A stretch of 64,000 nt of DNA from Bacteroides propionicigenes (GTDB taxonomy: Bacteria; Bacteroidota; Bacteroidia; Bacteroidales; Bacteroidaceae), in contig NZ_JAHBBW010000006.1 in NCBI RefSeq assembly GCF_018390535.1, forward strand, positions 62,001 to 126,000. Reading direction: 5' to 3'. The position numbers were made by a program, and so were the translations under genes. Shown piece after piece: positions 1 to 9,645 of this stretch; the first letter of the stretch is position 1; every line of letters begins with the position of its first letter. A model generated the notes under the pieces. It ran no database searches. It was not told where the DNA came from and saw only the letters and a list, made by a program, of their open reading frames with translations.

Positions 1-249
1 GCTTCCGGCTTTAAATTGAATGATATTGAATATGTGGCGGGTGAAAAGGACTGGGTGTACGGCGTGAAGTATCAGGGACGTATGCTTGCCATCGGTGAAA
101 AAGTACCTATGGGCGCAACGCTGACCTTGATGGCGGGTAATGGCAGCAAAGAACTGCTGGAAGGCGATTCTTTGTCAGTGAATGAAGGAACGGAGACTCA
201 GGAGCCTGTCAGTTCCGAAAATTCTGCGGCTGATGAGTCTTGGTTTTGA
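1..249 (+). CDS. PASTA domain protein, C-terminal part
   Basis: The reading frame is open from the first base, so the gene starts before the window; about 82 residues are visible. The visible segment has the PASTA-like pattern of a beta strand, a short helix and a G-x-x-V-P-M-G-A-T turn, followed by a low-complexity acidic and Ser-rich tail (about the last 30 residues). PASTA domains bind peptidoglycan-like ligands, and the closely following Ddl gene fits a cell-wall context. The protein is probably periplasmic and membrane-anchored, but the anchor lies outside the window. The gene is co-directional with rluD, 57 bp upstream of it. Confidence 0.7.
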   Translation, partial: ASGFKLNDIEYVAGEKDWVYGVKYQGRMLAIGEKVPMGATLTLMAGNGSKELLEGDSLSVNEGTETQEPVSSENSAADESWF

Positions 250-306
250 TATGGAGTGTAGGTGTACGGGAATGAAGGTGTCTTTAATTATTAAAAAGGA
301 CAAACG

Positions 307-1377
307 ATGATCGAAGAGTTACCGGACGACATAGAGAATGATGTACTGGACGATATAGAACCCGTTGGTGATGAGTCGCAGCTTTATGAACACTTCCGCG
401 TGGTGGTGGACAAAGGGCAGGAAATGATGCGTGTGGACAAATATCTGTTTGATCGTCTGACCAATGCCTCGCGTAACCGTATACAGAAAGCTGCCGATGC
501 CGGATTTGTAATGGCCAATGACAAGCCGGTCAAAAGCAGCTACAAAGTGAAGCCTCTGGATGTGATAACGGTCATGATGGACCGCCCCCGCTATGAAAAT
601 GAGGTTATCCCCGAAGATATTCCCCTTGATATCGTGTATGAAGACAAGTACCTGATGGTTGTCAACAAACCGGCAGGGCTGGTGGTGCACCCCGGACACG
701 GGAACTATCACGGCACGCTTGTCAATGCCATCGCCTGGCATATGAAAGATATTCCCGATTATGATGCCAACGACCCTCATGTGGGGCTTGTGCACCGTAT
801 CGACAAAGATACATCCGGCTTGCTGGTGATTGCCAAGACGCCGGACGCCAAGACCAATCTCGGTCTTCAATTTTTCAATAAGACTACCAAACGCCGTTAC
901 CGCGCCCTCGTCTGGGGAAATGTAGAACAAGACGAAGGTACAATTGTCGGTAACGTGGGCCGTAATCCTAAAGACCGTATGCAAATGACCGTTCTTCCCG
1001 ATGACCAGGGCAAGTATGCCGTTACTCATTATCGGGTACTGGAACGTCTGGGTTATGTGACGCTTGTGGAATGTGTTCTCGAAACGGGCCGTACCCACCA
1101 AATCCGTGTGCACATGAAGCACATCGGGCATATCCTCTTTAATGATGAGCGCTATGGAGGCCATGAGATTCTGAAAGGAACTCATTTTACCAAATACAAA
1201 CAGTTTGTAAACAATTGCTTTGATACTTGTCCGCGGCAGGCGCTGCACGCCATGACGCTGGGGTTCGTACATCCCGTCACCGGAAAAGAGATGTACTTCA
1301 CCTCGGAGCTACCGGACGATATGAGTCGGCTGATTGACAGGTGGAGAGGCTATATTAGTAATAGAGATTTAGAATGA
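307..1377 (+). CDS. rluD: RluD-like 23S rRNA pseudouridine synthase
   Basis: Converts specific uridines of 23S rRNA to pseudouridine in the cytoplasm. The 356-residue protein has an acidic N-terminal extension (about 1-35), an S4 RNA-binding domain (about 42-95) and an RsuA/RluA catalytic domain. The catalytic loop reads GLVHRIDKDTSG with the expected nucleophile Asp166, and the RTHQIRVH motif follows later. The ATG start is preceded by an A-rich stretch. The stop overlaps the start of ddl as ATGA, so the two are probably translationally coupled. RluD proper modifies helix 69, but RluA-family target specificity cannot be settled from sequence alone. Confidence 0.88.
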   Translation: MIEELPDDIENDVLDDIEPVGDESQLYEHFRVVVDKGQEMMRVDKYLFDRLTNASRNRIQKAADAGFVMANDKPVKSSYKVKPLDVITVMMDRPRYENEVIPEDIPLDIVYEDKYLMVVNKPAGLVVHPGHGNYHGTLVNAIAWHMKDIPDYDANDPHVGLVHRIDKDTSGLLVIAKTPDAKTNLGLQFFNKTTKRRYRALVWGNVEQDEGTIVGNVGRNPKDRMQMTVLPDDQGKYAVTHYRVLERLGYVTLVECVLETGRTHQIRVHMKHIGHILFNDERYGGHEILKGTHFTKYKQFVNNCFDTCPRQALHAMTLGFVHPVTGKEMYFTSELPDDMSRLIDRWRGYISNRDLE

Positions 1378-2348
1378 AACGCACAATTGCTATTGTATGC
1401 GGAGGTGATACTTCTGAGTTTGAGGTTTCCCTGCGCAGTGCACAAGGAATCTACTCCTTCATCGACAAGGAGAGATACACATTATATATTGTAGAGATGC
1501 ATGGACTGGATTGGCACGTGCAGCTTCCTGACGGAACGAAAGCTCCGGTGGACCGTAATGATTTCAGTTTCAGGCTGAATGGCGGGAAGGTGGTGTTTGA
1601 CTTCGCATATATCACCATTCACGGAACTCCGGGGGAGGACGGACGTTTGCAGGGATATTTCGATATGCTCCATATTCCTTATTCCTGTTGCGGAGTACTT
1701 GCGGCTGCGCTGACTTATGATAAGTTCGCCTGCAACCAATATCTGAAAACATTCGGTGTGCGTATTGCCGATTCTCTGTTGCTTCGCCAAGGACAGTCTG
1801 TTTCCAATGAAGATGTGATTGAAAAGATTGGCTTGCCCTGCTTTATCAAGCCCAGCCTGGGCGGTTCCAGTTTCGGTGTGACAAAGGTCAAGACGAAGGA
1901 ACAGATACAACCTGCCATTATGAAAGCATTTGAAGAAGCCCGGGAAGTACTGGTGGAGGCTTTCATGGAAGGTACGGAAATTACCTGCGGATGTTATAAA
2001 ACCAAAGAAAAGTCAGTGGTATTTCCTATTACGGAAGTTGTGTCGCATAATGAATATTTTGACTATAAAGCCAAGTATGACGGCGAGTCGGATGAAATAA
2101 CCCCGGCGCGTATCTCCGACGGAGTGCGTGATCGTGTGCAAAAACTTACTTCCGCCATTTATGACATCCTCGGTGCCTCCGGAATTATCCGCGTGGATTA
2201 TATCATCACCGAAGGAGAGAAGATAAATCTGCTGGAGGTAAATACCACGCCGGGTATGACTGCTACCAGTTTCATTCCGCAGCAGGTACGCGCAGCGAAC
2301 TTGGATATTAAAGATGTAATGACAGATATAATAGAAAACCAATTTTAG
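1374..2348 (+). CDS. ddl: D-alanine--D-alanine ligase
   Basis: ATP-grasp ligase that makes D-Ala-D-Ala for the peptidoglycan stem peptide in the cytoplasm. At 324 residues it has the usual length. The N-terminal GGDTSEFEVS segment is a variant of the family's GGxSxExxVS loop. The ATP-grasp region has IKPSLGGSSFGV, and the metal/substrate loop near the C-terminus reads LEVNTTPGMT. It overlaps rluD by 4 bp. About 90 bp of AT-rich, apparently non-coding DNA follows before the acyltransferase gene. Confidence 0.93.
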   Translation: MKRTIAIVCGGDTSEFEVSLRSAQGIYSFIDKERYTLYIVEMHGLDWHVQLPDGTKAPVDRNDFSFRLNGGKVVFDFAYITIHGTPGEDGRLQGYFDMLHIPYSCCGVLAAALTYDKFACNQYLKTFGVRIADSLLLRQGQSVSNEDVIEKIGLPCFIKPSLGGSSFGVTKVKTKEQIQPAIMKAFEEAREVLVEAFMEGTEITCGCYKTKEKSVVFPITEVVSHNEYFDYKAKYDGESDEITPARISDGVRDRVQKLTSAIYDILGASGIIRVDYIITEGEKINLLEVNTTPGMTATSFIPQQVRAANLDIKDVMTDIIENQF

Positions 2349-2440
2349 ATATTAACTATTAGGTATCAACCGACTATTAGATGCCCGTTTATTAGTCTTG
2401 AAACCAAATGCTTATTGTTTAAAATTTAAAATTGCATATC

Positions 2441-3580
2441 ATGGAATTTGAAGAAATCCGCCCTTATCATGACGAAGAACTACCTCAGATTTTTGAGGAA
2501 TTAATTGCTGACCCGGCATTCCAACAAGTGGCTTGCGCCGTTATGCCGGGTGTTCCTTTTGAGGCTATCGCGCAGAAGATGCGTGCAAGCAAGACCAAGC
2601 AGGAGTTCCAGGAAAACCTTTGCTACGGCATCTTGCATAAATTGGCCAAAGATACTACAGACGGACTGATACTGGAAAGTATGGCTGTGTTGAACAAACA
2701 GTCTGCCTATACCTATGTTTCCAATCACAGGGATATTATTCTCGACTCCGGTTTCTTGTCTGTTCTTCTGGTGGAACAGGGGCTGGATACTGTGGAAATC
2801 GCTATCGGTGACAATCTGTTGATTTACCCTTGGATTAAGAAATTGGTCCGTATCAATAAATGTTTCACCGTACAGCGTGCGCTTACCATGCGCCAGATGT
2901 TGGAGTCGTCCATTCGTATGTCGCGCTATATGCATTACACCATTGCGGAAAAGAAGCAATCCATTTGGATTGCCCAACGTGAGGGACGCGCCAAAGACTC
3001 CAATGACATTACGCAGGACAGCGTTCTGAAGATGCTGGCAATGGGTGGAGACGGAGATATCATTAGCAATCTTCAGGAATTGAATATCGTTCCGCTTTCC
3101 ATTTCGTACGAGTATGACCCTTGCGACTATCTGAAAGCGCAGGAGTTCCAGTTGAAACGTGATATACCTGACTTTAAGAAAACTACGGATGATGACCTGC
3201 TGAATATGCAGACCGGACTTTTGGGATATAAAGGCCGTGTATGCTTCCGTATGGCATCTTGTATTAATGAAGATTTGGGCGAATTAGATAGGACATTGCC
3301 TAAACCTGAGTTGTTCGTAGCTATATCCGCTTTGATTGACAAGCGTATTCATGCCAACTATCGTATTTTTGCCAATAACTATGTGGCTCATGACCTGTTA
3401 TACAATGAGGAAGAGTTTGTAGAGCACTATACGGCAGAGGACAAGAAACGTTTTACGAGTTATATTGACGGTCAGCTGGAGCGTGTTGCCATTCCTAACA
3501 AGGACGTGGATTTCTTGCGCGAGAAGTTGTTGCTGATGTACGCCAATCCGTTGACAAACTATCTGGCTGCAACCAAATAG
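2441..3580 (+). CDS. PlsC/PlsB-like acyltransferase
   Basis: Probable membrane-associated acyltransferase of phospholipid or lipid synthesis, 379 residues. Block I reads SNHRDIILD (His96, Asp98, Asp102). The canonical motif is H-x4-D, so here the Asp is one residue late or the HRD Asp is used instead. A block II-like stretch (GDNLLIYPWIKKLVRINK) and a block III-like AQREGRAKDS follow, matching the order in glycerolipid acyltransferases. I chose the ATG at 2441; the in-frame TTG at 2432 is less likely. Substrate is unknown. It follows ddl in the same direction and may share its transcript. Confidence 0.72.
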   Translation: MEFEEIRPYHDEELPQIFEELIADPAFQQVACAVMPGVPFEAIAQKMRASKTKQEFQENLCYGILHKLAKDTTDGLILESMAVLNKQSAYTYVSNHRDIILDSGFLSVLLVEQGLDTVEIAIGDNLLIYPWIKKLVRINKCFTVQRALTMRQMLESSIRMSRYMHYTIAEKKQSIWIAQREGRAKDSNDITQDSVLKMLAMGGDGDIISNLQELNIVPLSISYEYDPCDYLKAQEFQLKRDIPDFKKTTDDDLLNMQTGLLGYKGRVCFRMASCINEDLGELDRTLPKPELFVAISALIDKRIHANYRIFANNYVAHDLLYNEEEFVEHYTAEDKKRFTSYIDGQLERVAIPNKDVDFLREKLLLMYANPLTNYLAATK

Positions 3581-3632
3581 ACTTTGCCGGTTTGCAGTAG
3601 TGAGGAATCATAATTGTGTGGAGCAAGTGAGT

Positions 3633-4319
3633 ATGAAGAAGTACTGCCGTGGACTGTTTGTAGTCGTTATGTCTTGCCTGTTGTCGTCTTGCGGTGACGA
3701 TGACTATCATTATCCTTCCGTGAAGCAGGATTTTCTGACTGTGTTTTCCAATGCGGAAGGGCGGCTGGAGTCGGCTTTGGCTGATGGGGGCGAGGCTTTC
3801 CGGATTGTTGAGAATCTGTCGGGCTTGCAGCAGGTGAATGCGGATACTGCCATCCGAGTGGTAGCCAATTATGAAACGATGGTGACTGACAACGAAGTTG
3901 CGGATGTAAAATTGTATGCTTTATTACAGACAATATCTCCGGTTCCTCTGGCTGCCGATGAATTTAAGGAGGGTGTGAAAACAGAACCTTCGGAAATGCA
4001 AAGTATTTGGTTGGGGCATGATTTTCTGAATGTTATTGTGAAGGTGAAGCAACAAGGAAAGCATCTGTTTCACTTTGTGGAGGAGGGGGTGTCTGTGGAT
4101 GAAGGTAGCGGGCGTGCCAAAGTGCGGCTGACTTTGTATCACGATGTGACCGGTACCGTACTGGATTATGGTAAACGCGCTTATTTGTCTGTTCCTTTAA
4201 AACAATATATGACTGAAGGTGTGCGGGGTGTGGATGTCTGTTTTAGGATTTATACTTACTCCGACTGTTTTAAAACTTATATTTTGGATACAACGGGACT
4301 TCATGTGGAGGAGGATTGA
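3633..4319 (+). CDS. NigD-like lipoprotein
   Basis: Exported lipoprotein of 228 residues. The N-terminus has two Lys, a hydrophobic stretch and the lipobox LLSSC (Cys20), followed by Gly-Asp-Asp-Asp, a layout common in Bacteroides lipoproteins. The body is predicted beta-rich and resembles the NigD-like family known in Bacteroidota; the role of that family is poorly defined. The start at 3633 gives a clean signal peptide; an in-frame GTG at 3600 would add 11 residues ahead of the signal and is rejected. It is convergent with the DeoR-type regulator across a shared terminator. Confidence 0.6.
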   Translation: MKKYCRGLFVVVMSCLLSSCGDDDYHYPSVKQDFLTVFSNAEGRLESALADGGEAFRIVENLSGLQQVNADTAIRVVANYETMVTDNEVADVKLYALLQTISPVPLAADEFKEGVKTEPSEMQSIWLGHDFLNVIVKVKQQGKHLFHFVEEGVSVDEGSGRAKVRLTLYHDVTGTVLDYGKRAYLSVPLKQYMTEGVRGVDVCFRIYTYSDCFKTYILDTTGLHVEED

Positions 4320-4348
4320 TTTTATACATTATAATATATAATATGCAA

Positions 4349-4387
4349 AACAGGTGTCATAAAAATCTTATGGCACCTGTTCTTTTT
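4349..4387. terminator. Bidirectional intrinsic terminator
   Basis: A 14-bp stem (AACAGGTGTCATAA against TTATGGCACCTGTT, one G-T pair) with a 5-nt loop at 4349-4381, followed by TCTTTTTTG on the plus strand and by A-rich sequence on the left that gives U residues for the minus strand. It separates the convergent NigD-like and DeoR-type genes and could serve both. Confidence 0.85.
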
Positions 4388-4390
4388 TGC

Positions 4391-5176
4391 TTAGATATTG
4401 TTGTGATGGACTGCATCGGCAATGGTAAGTTCGATACCCATTTCTTCGATACGTAAAGCTGTGGAAGGAGGTATCCGGGAGTCGGTGATAATATGGTCGA
4501 TGTCTTCCATATCGGCAATTTTGCTGAAACCGCGCCGTCCGAATTTGGAAGAGTCCGCCAGTACGATTGTTTTTTGCGCCGTCTGCATCATAACGCGGTT
4601 GAGGCTCGCTTCCATCATGTTGGTGGTGGTGATGCCGAAATCAAGGTCAATACCGTCTACGCCAATGAATAACTTGCTGCATGAAAAGTCCGCCAGAATG
4701 TTTTCTGCGTATTTCCCTACCACAGAGAGACTGCTGTGCCGCAACACTCCTCCAAGCTGAATGATATATATGTTTTTCTCGCACGCCAGAATATTAGAGA
4801 CTTCCATGGAGGCGGTGATAACCGTTAGCTCATCTACCGGAACTATGCAGCGAGCCAATGCGTGCATAGTAGTGCCCGATGCTATTAATATAGAATCTTT
4901 AGGGGTGATGAGGCTGGCGGCTTTCATCCCTATGATGCGTTTTTCTTCGACATATAGCTTCTCTTTCTCGCTGACATTCCGATTGTCGATATAGGGATCT
5001 ATCAAGATTGCTTTGCCGTGATTACGATACAGTTTCTTTTCTCTTTCGAGATCGGTTAAATCCTTTCGTATCGTAACTGACGAAACGTTGAGATGCGTAG
5101 CTAAATCTGTTACTAACATAGAATTGTGTTGCATCAGTAACTCTAAGATGATGGACTGTCTCTCTTCTTTTGTCAT
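4391..5176 (-). CDS. glpR: DeoR/GlpR-family transcriptional repressor
   Basis: DNA-binding repressor with a sugar-phosphate sensor domain, 261 residues as usual. The N-terminal winged helix (about 1-57) includes VTDLATHLNVSSVTIRKDL, the DeoR-type HTH signature. The rest is the DeoR C-terminal sensor domain with the IASGTTMHALA phosphate-loop-like segment and a DGID motif. It is divergent from glpA across 326 bp, which strongly suggests it controls the glp operon in response to glycerol-3-phosphate. That role is inferred from context, since DeoR paralogues also sense other phosphorylated sugars. Confidence 0.8.
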   Translation of the reverse strand: MTKEERQSIILELLMQHNSMLVTDLATHLNVSSVTIRKDLTDLEREKKLYRNHGKAILIDPYIDNRNVSEKEKLYVEEKRIIGMKAASLITPKDSILIASGTTMHALARCIVPVDELTVITASMEVSNILACEKNIYIIQLGGVLRHSSLSVVGKYAENILADFSCSKLFIGVDGIDLDFGITTTNMMEASLNRVMMQTAQKTIVLADSSKFGRRGFSKIADMEDIDHIITDSRIPPSTALRIEEMGIELTIADAVHHNNI

Positions 5177-5375
5177 AATAAGCTTGGAAATTGTATTTAA
5201 TGCGCTAATATACTTGAAAAAAATAGCATAGAAAAACTCTAAATGCTAAGAAATGGTAAAACAATCTGCCGAAAGCATTCCCTTGTGAAACGTAAGCATT
5301 CTAAGGGCTTTTTCCATGCAAAACTTCCCGTTTACAATTTTTTTTCTGCTTTTCAGTGAAAAAACAAGGAAAATG

Positions 5376-5407
5376 TTTCGCTATTATAAAAATAGAACTT
5401 ATATTTG
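5376..5407 (+). promoter_or_regulatory. glpA promoter and possible repressor site
   Basis: TATATTTG at 5400-5407 matches the Bacteroidota -7 box TAnnTTTG, and TTTC at 5376-5379 is one base off the -33 TTTG at the expected 20-bp spacing. The -33 region is part of TTTCGC (5376-5381), which is repeated in inverse as GCGAAA (5410-5415). These arms bracket the core promoter and could be a DeoR-type operator. The remainder of the 326-bp gap (5177-5502) holds no gene that I can see; it is AT-rich and carries two copies of AGCATTC 22 bp apart. Confidence 0.6.
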
Positions 5408-5502
5408 TTGCGAAATGAAACCTAAGCTGTTTTGGTAAGAAAGTGTAGATGTTACTTGATATACATTTTAAAACTAACGGCGTTAACTAATATTATAGAA
5501 AC

Positions 5503-7107
5503 ATGGTACTTAATGACGGAATTAACGAATTTGACATCATTATTGTTGGTGGAGGTGCGACCGGAGCAGGTACAGCAAGGGATTGTTCTTTGCGTGGTAT
5601 GCGTGTTTTACTTGTAGAACGTTTTGATTTTGCTGCCGGCGCCACCGGACGAAACCATGGATTGCTTCATAGCGGAGCCCGTTATGCGGTGACTGATAGA
5701 GAATCGGCTGCCGAATGTATCAAAGAGAATATGATTCTTCGAAAGATAGCGCGCCATTGCGTAGAAGAAAACGGTGGCTTGTTTATTTCCCTTCCGGAAG
5801 ATGACCTTTCGTATCAAAACTTATTTGTAGAATCGTGCCGAGCTGCGGGCATCAATGCAGAAGTGATTGACCCGGCGGAAGCAAGGTTGATAGAACCTTC
5901 TGTAAATCCTTTAATAACAGGTGCGGTGAAAGTCCCTGACGGTTCGATAGACCCTTTCAGGCTGACTCTGGCTAATGTTATTGATGCTAAGGCTCATGGA
6001 GCGAAAGTGCTGGTTTACCATGAGGTGACGGCGCTGATTCAAGATCAGGGAAATGTTGTTGGAGTTACTGTATTCGATCATAAAACAAAAACTGAACATA
6101 ATTATTACGCACCTCTGACTATTAATGCGGGAGGTATTTGGGGACATGGCATTGCTGCAAAAGCAGGCGTAAGGGTGGATATGTTCCCAGCAAAAGGCTC
6201 ATTGTTGATTTTTGGGCATCGAATCAACAATGTTGTGCTTAACCGTTGTCGCAAGCCTGCCAATGCGGATATTCTTGTTCCCGGAGATACAATCTGTCTG
6301 ATTGGAACAACGTCAAGCCGTGTGGGCTTTGATGAAGTGGATGATGTACGGGTTACATCGGAAGAGGTTGATTTGTTGTTGTCGGAAGGTGAGAAGTTGG
6401 CTCCCGCTCTGGCTACAACCCGTATCTTGCGTGCATATGCCGGCGTTCGTCCGCTGGTGGCGGCAGATAACGACCCTTCCGGCCGTAATATTAGCCGGGG
6501 TATCGTGTTGCTGGACCATGAGGTGCGTGATGGTGTGGCGGGTTTTGTTACTATCACCGGTGGAAAGTTAATGACTTACCGGTTGATGGCGGAATGGGCT
6601 ACAGATTTGGCGTGCAAGAAACTTGGTATAGACAAACCTTGTACTACAATGAACGAGCCTCTTCCCGGTTCGCGTCTGGAAGAGGGACAGGGCAATGGCA
6701 AGCAAGTGGTGACGGAGCATCCCAAGCGGTCTTCGGTAGGACGTCATGGTGAGATGGCTGCCAAGATTGCATCGGAAAGCAAGTATGACAACAGCTTGGT
6801 GTGTGAGTGTGAAGATGTGACGGTGGGCGAAGTGAACTATGCGGTGAATGAGCTGGATGTGCATAATCTGATAGACTTGCGACGCCGTACGCGTGTAGGT
6901 ATGGGTACATGCCAGGGAGAACTCTGTGCTTGCCGTGCGGCAGGATTACTTGGTGAGGCGCATAACTGTTCGCAAAAGGCAAAGGCTGATTTGGCTTCGT
7001 TCCTGAATGAACGCTGGAAGGGACTGTATCCCGTGGCATGGGGTGAGGCATTGCGCGAAAGCGAATATACCCAGTGGATATATAGTGGAGTTTGTGGAAT
7101 GGAATAA
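5503..7107 (+). CDS. glpA: Anaerobic glycerol-3-phosphate dehydrogenase subunit A
   Basis: FAD flavoprotein that oxidises sn-glycerol-3-phosphate to dihydroxyacetone phosphate; GlpA and GlpB form the catalytic dimer bound to the membrane through GlpC. The 534 residues start with a Rossmann FAD motif (IIIVGGGATGAGTARD), followed by the DAO fold, with SGARYAVTDRESA characteristic of G3P dehydrogenases. A C-terminal BFD-like domain carries CEC at about 434-436 and CQGELCAC near 470, the expected [2Fe-2S] ligands. It is the first gene of the glp operon, with 11 bp to glpB. Confidence 0.93.
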   Translation: MVLNDGINEFDIIIVGGGATGAGTARDCSLRGMRVLLVERFDFAAGATGRNHGLLHSGARYAVTDRESAAECIKENMILRKIARHCVEENGGLFISLPEDDLSYQNLFVESCRAAGINAEVIDPAEARLIEPSVNPLITGAVKVPDGSIDPFRLTLANVIDAKAHGAKVLVYHEVTALIQDQGNVVGVTVFDHKTKTEHNYYAPLTINAGGIWGHGIAAKAGVRVDMFPAKGSLLIFGHRINNVVLNRCRKPANADILVPGDTICLIGTTSSRVGFDEVDDVRVTSEEVDLLLSEGEKLAPALATTRILRAYAGVRPLVAADNDPSGRNISRGIVLLDHEVRDGVAGFVTITGGKLMTYRLMAEWATDLACKKLGIDKPCTTMNEPLPGSRLEEGQGNGKQVVTEHPKRSSVGRHGEMAAKIASESKYDNSLVCECEDVTVGEVNYAVNELDVHNLIDLRRRTRVGMGTCQGELCACRAAGLLGEAHNCSQKAKADLASFLNERWKGLYPVAWGEALRESEYTQWIYSGVCGME

Positions 7108-7118
7108 AATGAATAGAG

Positions 7119-8363
7119 ATGAAATTTGATACTTTAATAATAGGTGGGGGACTTGCCGGTTTGACGTGCGGAATCCGTTTGCAGAAGAACGGTATGAAAT
7201 GCGCTATCGTTTCCACCGGACAAAGTGCATTGCATTTTTCTTCCGGTTCATTCGATTTGCTTAATGAACTTTCCGACGGGACAAAGGTGGATAATCCTGT
7301 GGCTGCTGTTGAAAAGATCAACATGAACCATCCTTATGCAAAGTTAGGCAGTAAGTTCGCTTATTACGCAGGTGAAGCAAAACAATTGTTCGCGGATTGT
7401 GCTATTGAAGTGAATGGTGATGCTGCACATAACCATCTGCGCATAACCCCGATGGGTACGTTGAAGCCTACTTGGCTTACCTTCTCTGATTTTACACCGC
7501 TTTCATCGGCAAGTGACATGGTCGGCAAGAAAATCCTGATAGTCAATATGGCGGGATTCCTTGATTTCAATACAAAATTTGTGGCCGACAGCTTTGAGAA
7601 GTATGGCGCCGAGTGCCGGATTTCTTCTGTCAACCTCCCTGAACTGGAAAGGTTGCGGATTAGTCCGACGGAGATGCGCTCTACTAATATTGCCAGAGTA
7701 TTGGATAACGAAAAGACTCTTGAGGCCCTGATTAAGGAACTGACCGGGCAAATATCCGGTTTCGATATCGTTGTTTTGCCGGCTGTGTTCGGATTGTCGT
7801 CTGCAGAACCGGTAAGGAAGTTGAAGGGGGCGTTGGATATTCCGGTATGGCTGATTCCTACGATGCCGCCGTCTGTTCCCGGCATCCGTGCGCAGCAACA
7901 GCTCCGCCGTTCTTTTGAAGAATTGGGAGGTGTCTATATGTTGGGTGATACAGTGGTGAAAGCCGACTTCAAAGATAACAAAGTGCAGGCTGTGTACTCT
8001 GTCAATCATGGAGATATTTCTTTTGTGGCGGAAAACTTTATCCTCGCTTCGGGCAGCTATTTCAGCAATGGTTTGGTGGCGCAACAGGACAGTGTTGTTG
8101 AGCCGGTTTTCGGCAGTGATGTTGATTTTACTCCCGGGCGTGACGGTTGGTATGACAAATCTTTCTTCAATAAACAGAACTATATGACATTCGGTGTAGC
8201 TACCAATGACAAGTTGCAGGTGAAGATTAAGAGTGAAATACAACAGAATCTGTATGCTGTTGGATCGGTTCTAAGCGGTTCCAATACAATACATGAAGGT
8301 TGTGGCGCAGGTATTTCTATGCTTACGGCATTATATGTAGCGGATAACTTAATAAATGGATGA
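7119..8363 (+). CDS. glpB: Anaerobic glycerol-3-phosphate dehydrogenase subunit B
   Basis: Second flavoprotein subunit of the anaerobic G3P dehydrogenase, 414 residues. It opens with the FAD-binding LIIGGGLAGLTCGIRL and ends with the GCGAGISMLTALYVA segment typical of GlpB. It has no iron-sulfur motif. The stop overlaps the start of glpC by 8 bp, so the subunits are probably co-translated. Electrons would pass through GlpC to menaquinone, linking G3P oxidation to anaerobic respiration such as fumarate reduction. Confidence 0.92.
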   Translation: MKFDTLIIGGGLAGLTCGIRLQKNGMKCAIVSTGQSALHFSSGSFDLLNELSDGTKVDNPVAAVEKINMNHPYAKLGSKFAYYAGEAKQLFADCAIEVNGDAAHNHLRITPMGTLKPTWLTFSDFTPLSSASDMVGKKILIVNMAGFLDFNTKFVADSFEKYGAECRISSVNLPELERLRISPTEMRSTNIARVLDNEKTLEALIKELTGQISGFDIVVLPAVFGLSSAEPVRKLKGALDIPVWLIPTMPPSVPGIRAQQQLRRSFEELGGVYMLGDTVVKADFKDNKVQAVYSVNHGDISFVAENFILASGSYFSNGLVAQQDSVVEPVFGSDVDFTPGRDGWYDKSFFNKQNYMTFGVATNDKLQVKIKSEIQQNLYAVGSVLSGSNTIHEGCGAGISMLTALYVADNLING

Positions 8364-9621
8364 TGTCATGAATATGCAGCAGAATAATATAAGCGAGAAT
8401 AATTTTGAGCAATGTATCAAGTGTACGGTTTGTACAGTATATTGTCCGGTTATTCCGGTGAATCCTAAATATCCCGGTCCTAAACAGGCAGGTCCGGACG
8501 AGGAACGCCTTCGTCTGAAAAGAGGTGAATACTTTGATGAGGCGCTGAAGTATTGTTTGAATTGCAAACGTTGTGAGGTGGCTTGTCCGTCGAATGTGAA
8601 GATTGGTGACATTATCCAACTGGCACGTATCAAATATAGCAAGAAGAAACCGGCATTGCGTGATATTATGCTTGCCAATACGGATTTTGTAGGTACTATG
8701 GCATCTGCTTTGGCTCCTGTAGTGAACACTACGCTGTCTTTGAAACCGGTGAAAATGGTAATGGACGGAGTGCTGAAAATAGATCACCATCGTGTTTTTC
8801 CGAAATATTCTTCCCAAACGTTTGAGAGTTGGTTCAAAAAGAATGCAATGGCTTCGCAGGAGAACTACAAGAAGCATGTAAGTTTCTTCCATGGCTGTTA
8901 CATCAATTATAACTTCCCTCAGTTGGGTAAGGATATGGTGAGCGTACTTAATGCGATAGGCTACGGGGTACATTTGCTTGAAAAAGAGAAGTGCTGCGGA
9001 GTGGCTTTGATTTCTAACGGCTTGATAAACCAAGCGCGCAAACAGGCTGAAGAAAACCTTCGCTCTGTCCGTAAGTCGATTTTTGCGGACAAGCGTCCGG
9101 TTATCGGAGCCTCGTCTACTTGTATCTTTACCATGCGTGATGAATATCCTCATCTGCTTGGGATTGATAATGCGGATGTACGTGACAGTATAGAATTGGC
9201 TACCCGTTTCATATTCCGTTTGCTTGAAGAGGGAAATGTGAAACTGAAGTTCCGTGACGATGTGAAGATGAAGATAGCCTATCACACACCTTGTCATATG
9301 GAGAAGCTGGGTTGGGCATATTATTCCATCGCTTTGTTGCGCAGTATTCCTAACGTGAATCTCACCGTACTTAACTCTCAATGTTGCGGAATTGCAGGTA
9401 CGTACGGTTTTAAAAAGGAAAATTACGAAACATCACAGGGAATAGGCGCTTCATTGTTCCGTCAGATTGAAGAAGTGGCGGCCGACTTTGTCGCTACAGA
9501 TTGCGAAACTTGTAAATGGCAGATTGAAATGTCCACTTCGGCAAAGGTAAAACATCCTATATCGGTACTTGCAGAAGCGTTGGACTTGGAGGCAACCGGG
9601 AAGTTAAATAGTAACAAATAA
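8356..9621 (+). CDS. glpC: Anaerobic glycerol-3-phosphate dehydrogenase subunit C
   Basis: Iron-sulfur subunit that anchors GlpAB and passes electrons to the quinone pool, 421 residues. Two [4Fe-4S] ferredoxin motifs are visible, CIKCTVCTVYCP (about 20-31) and CLNCKRCEVACP (about 68-79). Two CCG domains follow, with cores CCGVAL and CCGIAG, as in HdrB and GlpC proteins. The start overlaps glpB by 8 bp. A second Met at residue 5 is an alternative start. Confidence 0.93.
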   Translation: MDDVMNMQQNNISENNFEQCIKCTVCTVYCPVIPVNPKYPGPKQAGPDEERLRLKRGEYFDEALKYCLNCKRCEVACPSNVKIGDIIQLARIKYSKKKPALRDIMLANTDFVGTMASALAPVVNTTLSLKPVKMVMDGVLKIDHHRVFPKYSSQTFESWFKKNAMASQENYKKHVSFFHGCYINYNFPQLGKDMVSVLNAIGYGVHLLEKEKCCGVALISNGLINQARKQAEENLRSVRKSIFADKRPVIGASSTCIFTMRDEYPHLLGIDNADVRDSIELATRFIFRLLEEGNVKLKFRDDVKMKIAYHTPCHMEKLGWAYYSIALLRSIPNVNLTVLNSQCCGIAGTYGFKKENYETSQGIGASLFRQIEEVAADFVATDCETCKWQIEMSTSAKVKHPISVLAEALDLEATGKLNSNK

Positions 9622-9645
9622 TATTACTCTTAAAATCTTAGTACT

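Noticed and set aside
319..1272. Long minus-strand frame opposite rluD
   Set aside because: It is a shadow of a well-supported gene and has no motif; composition follows the sense codons.
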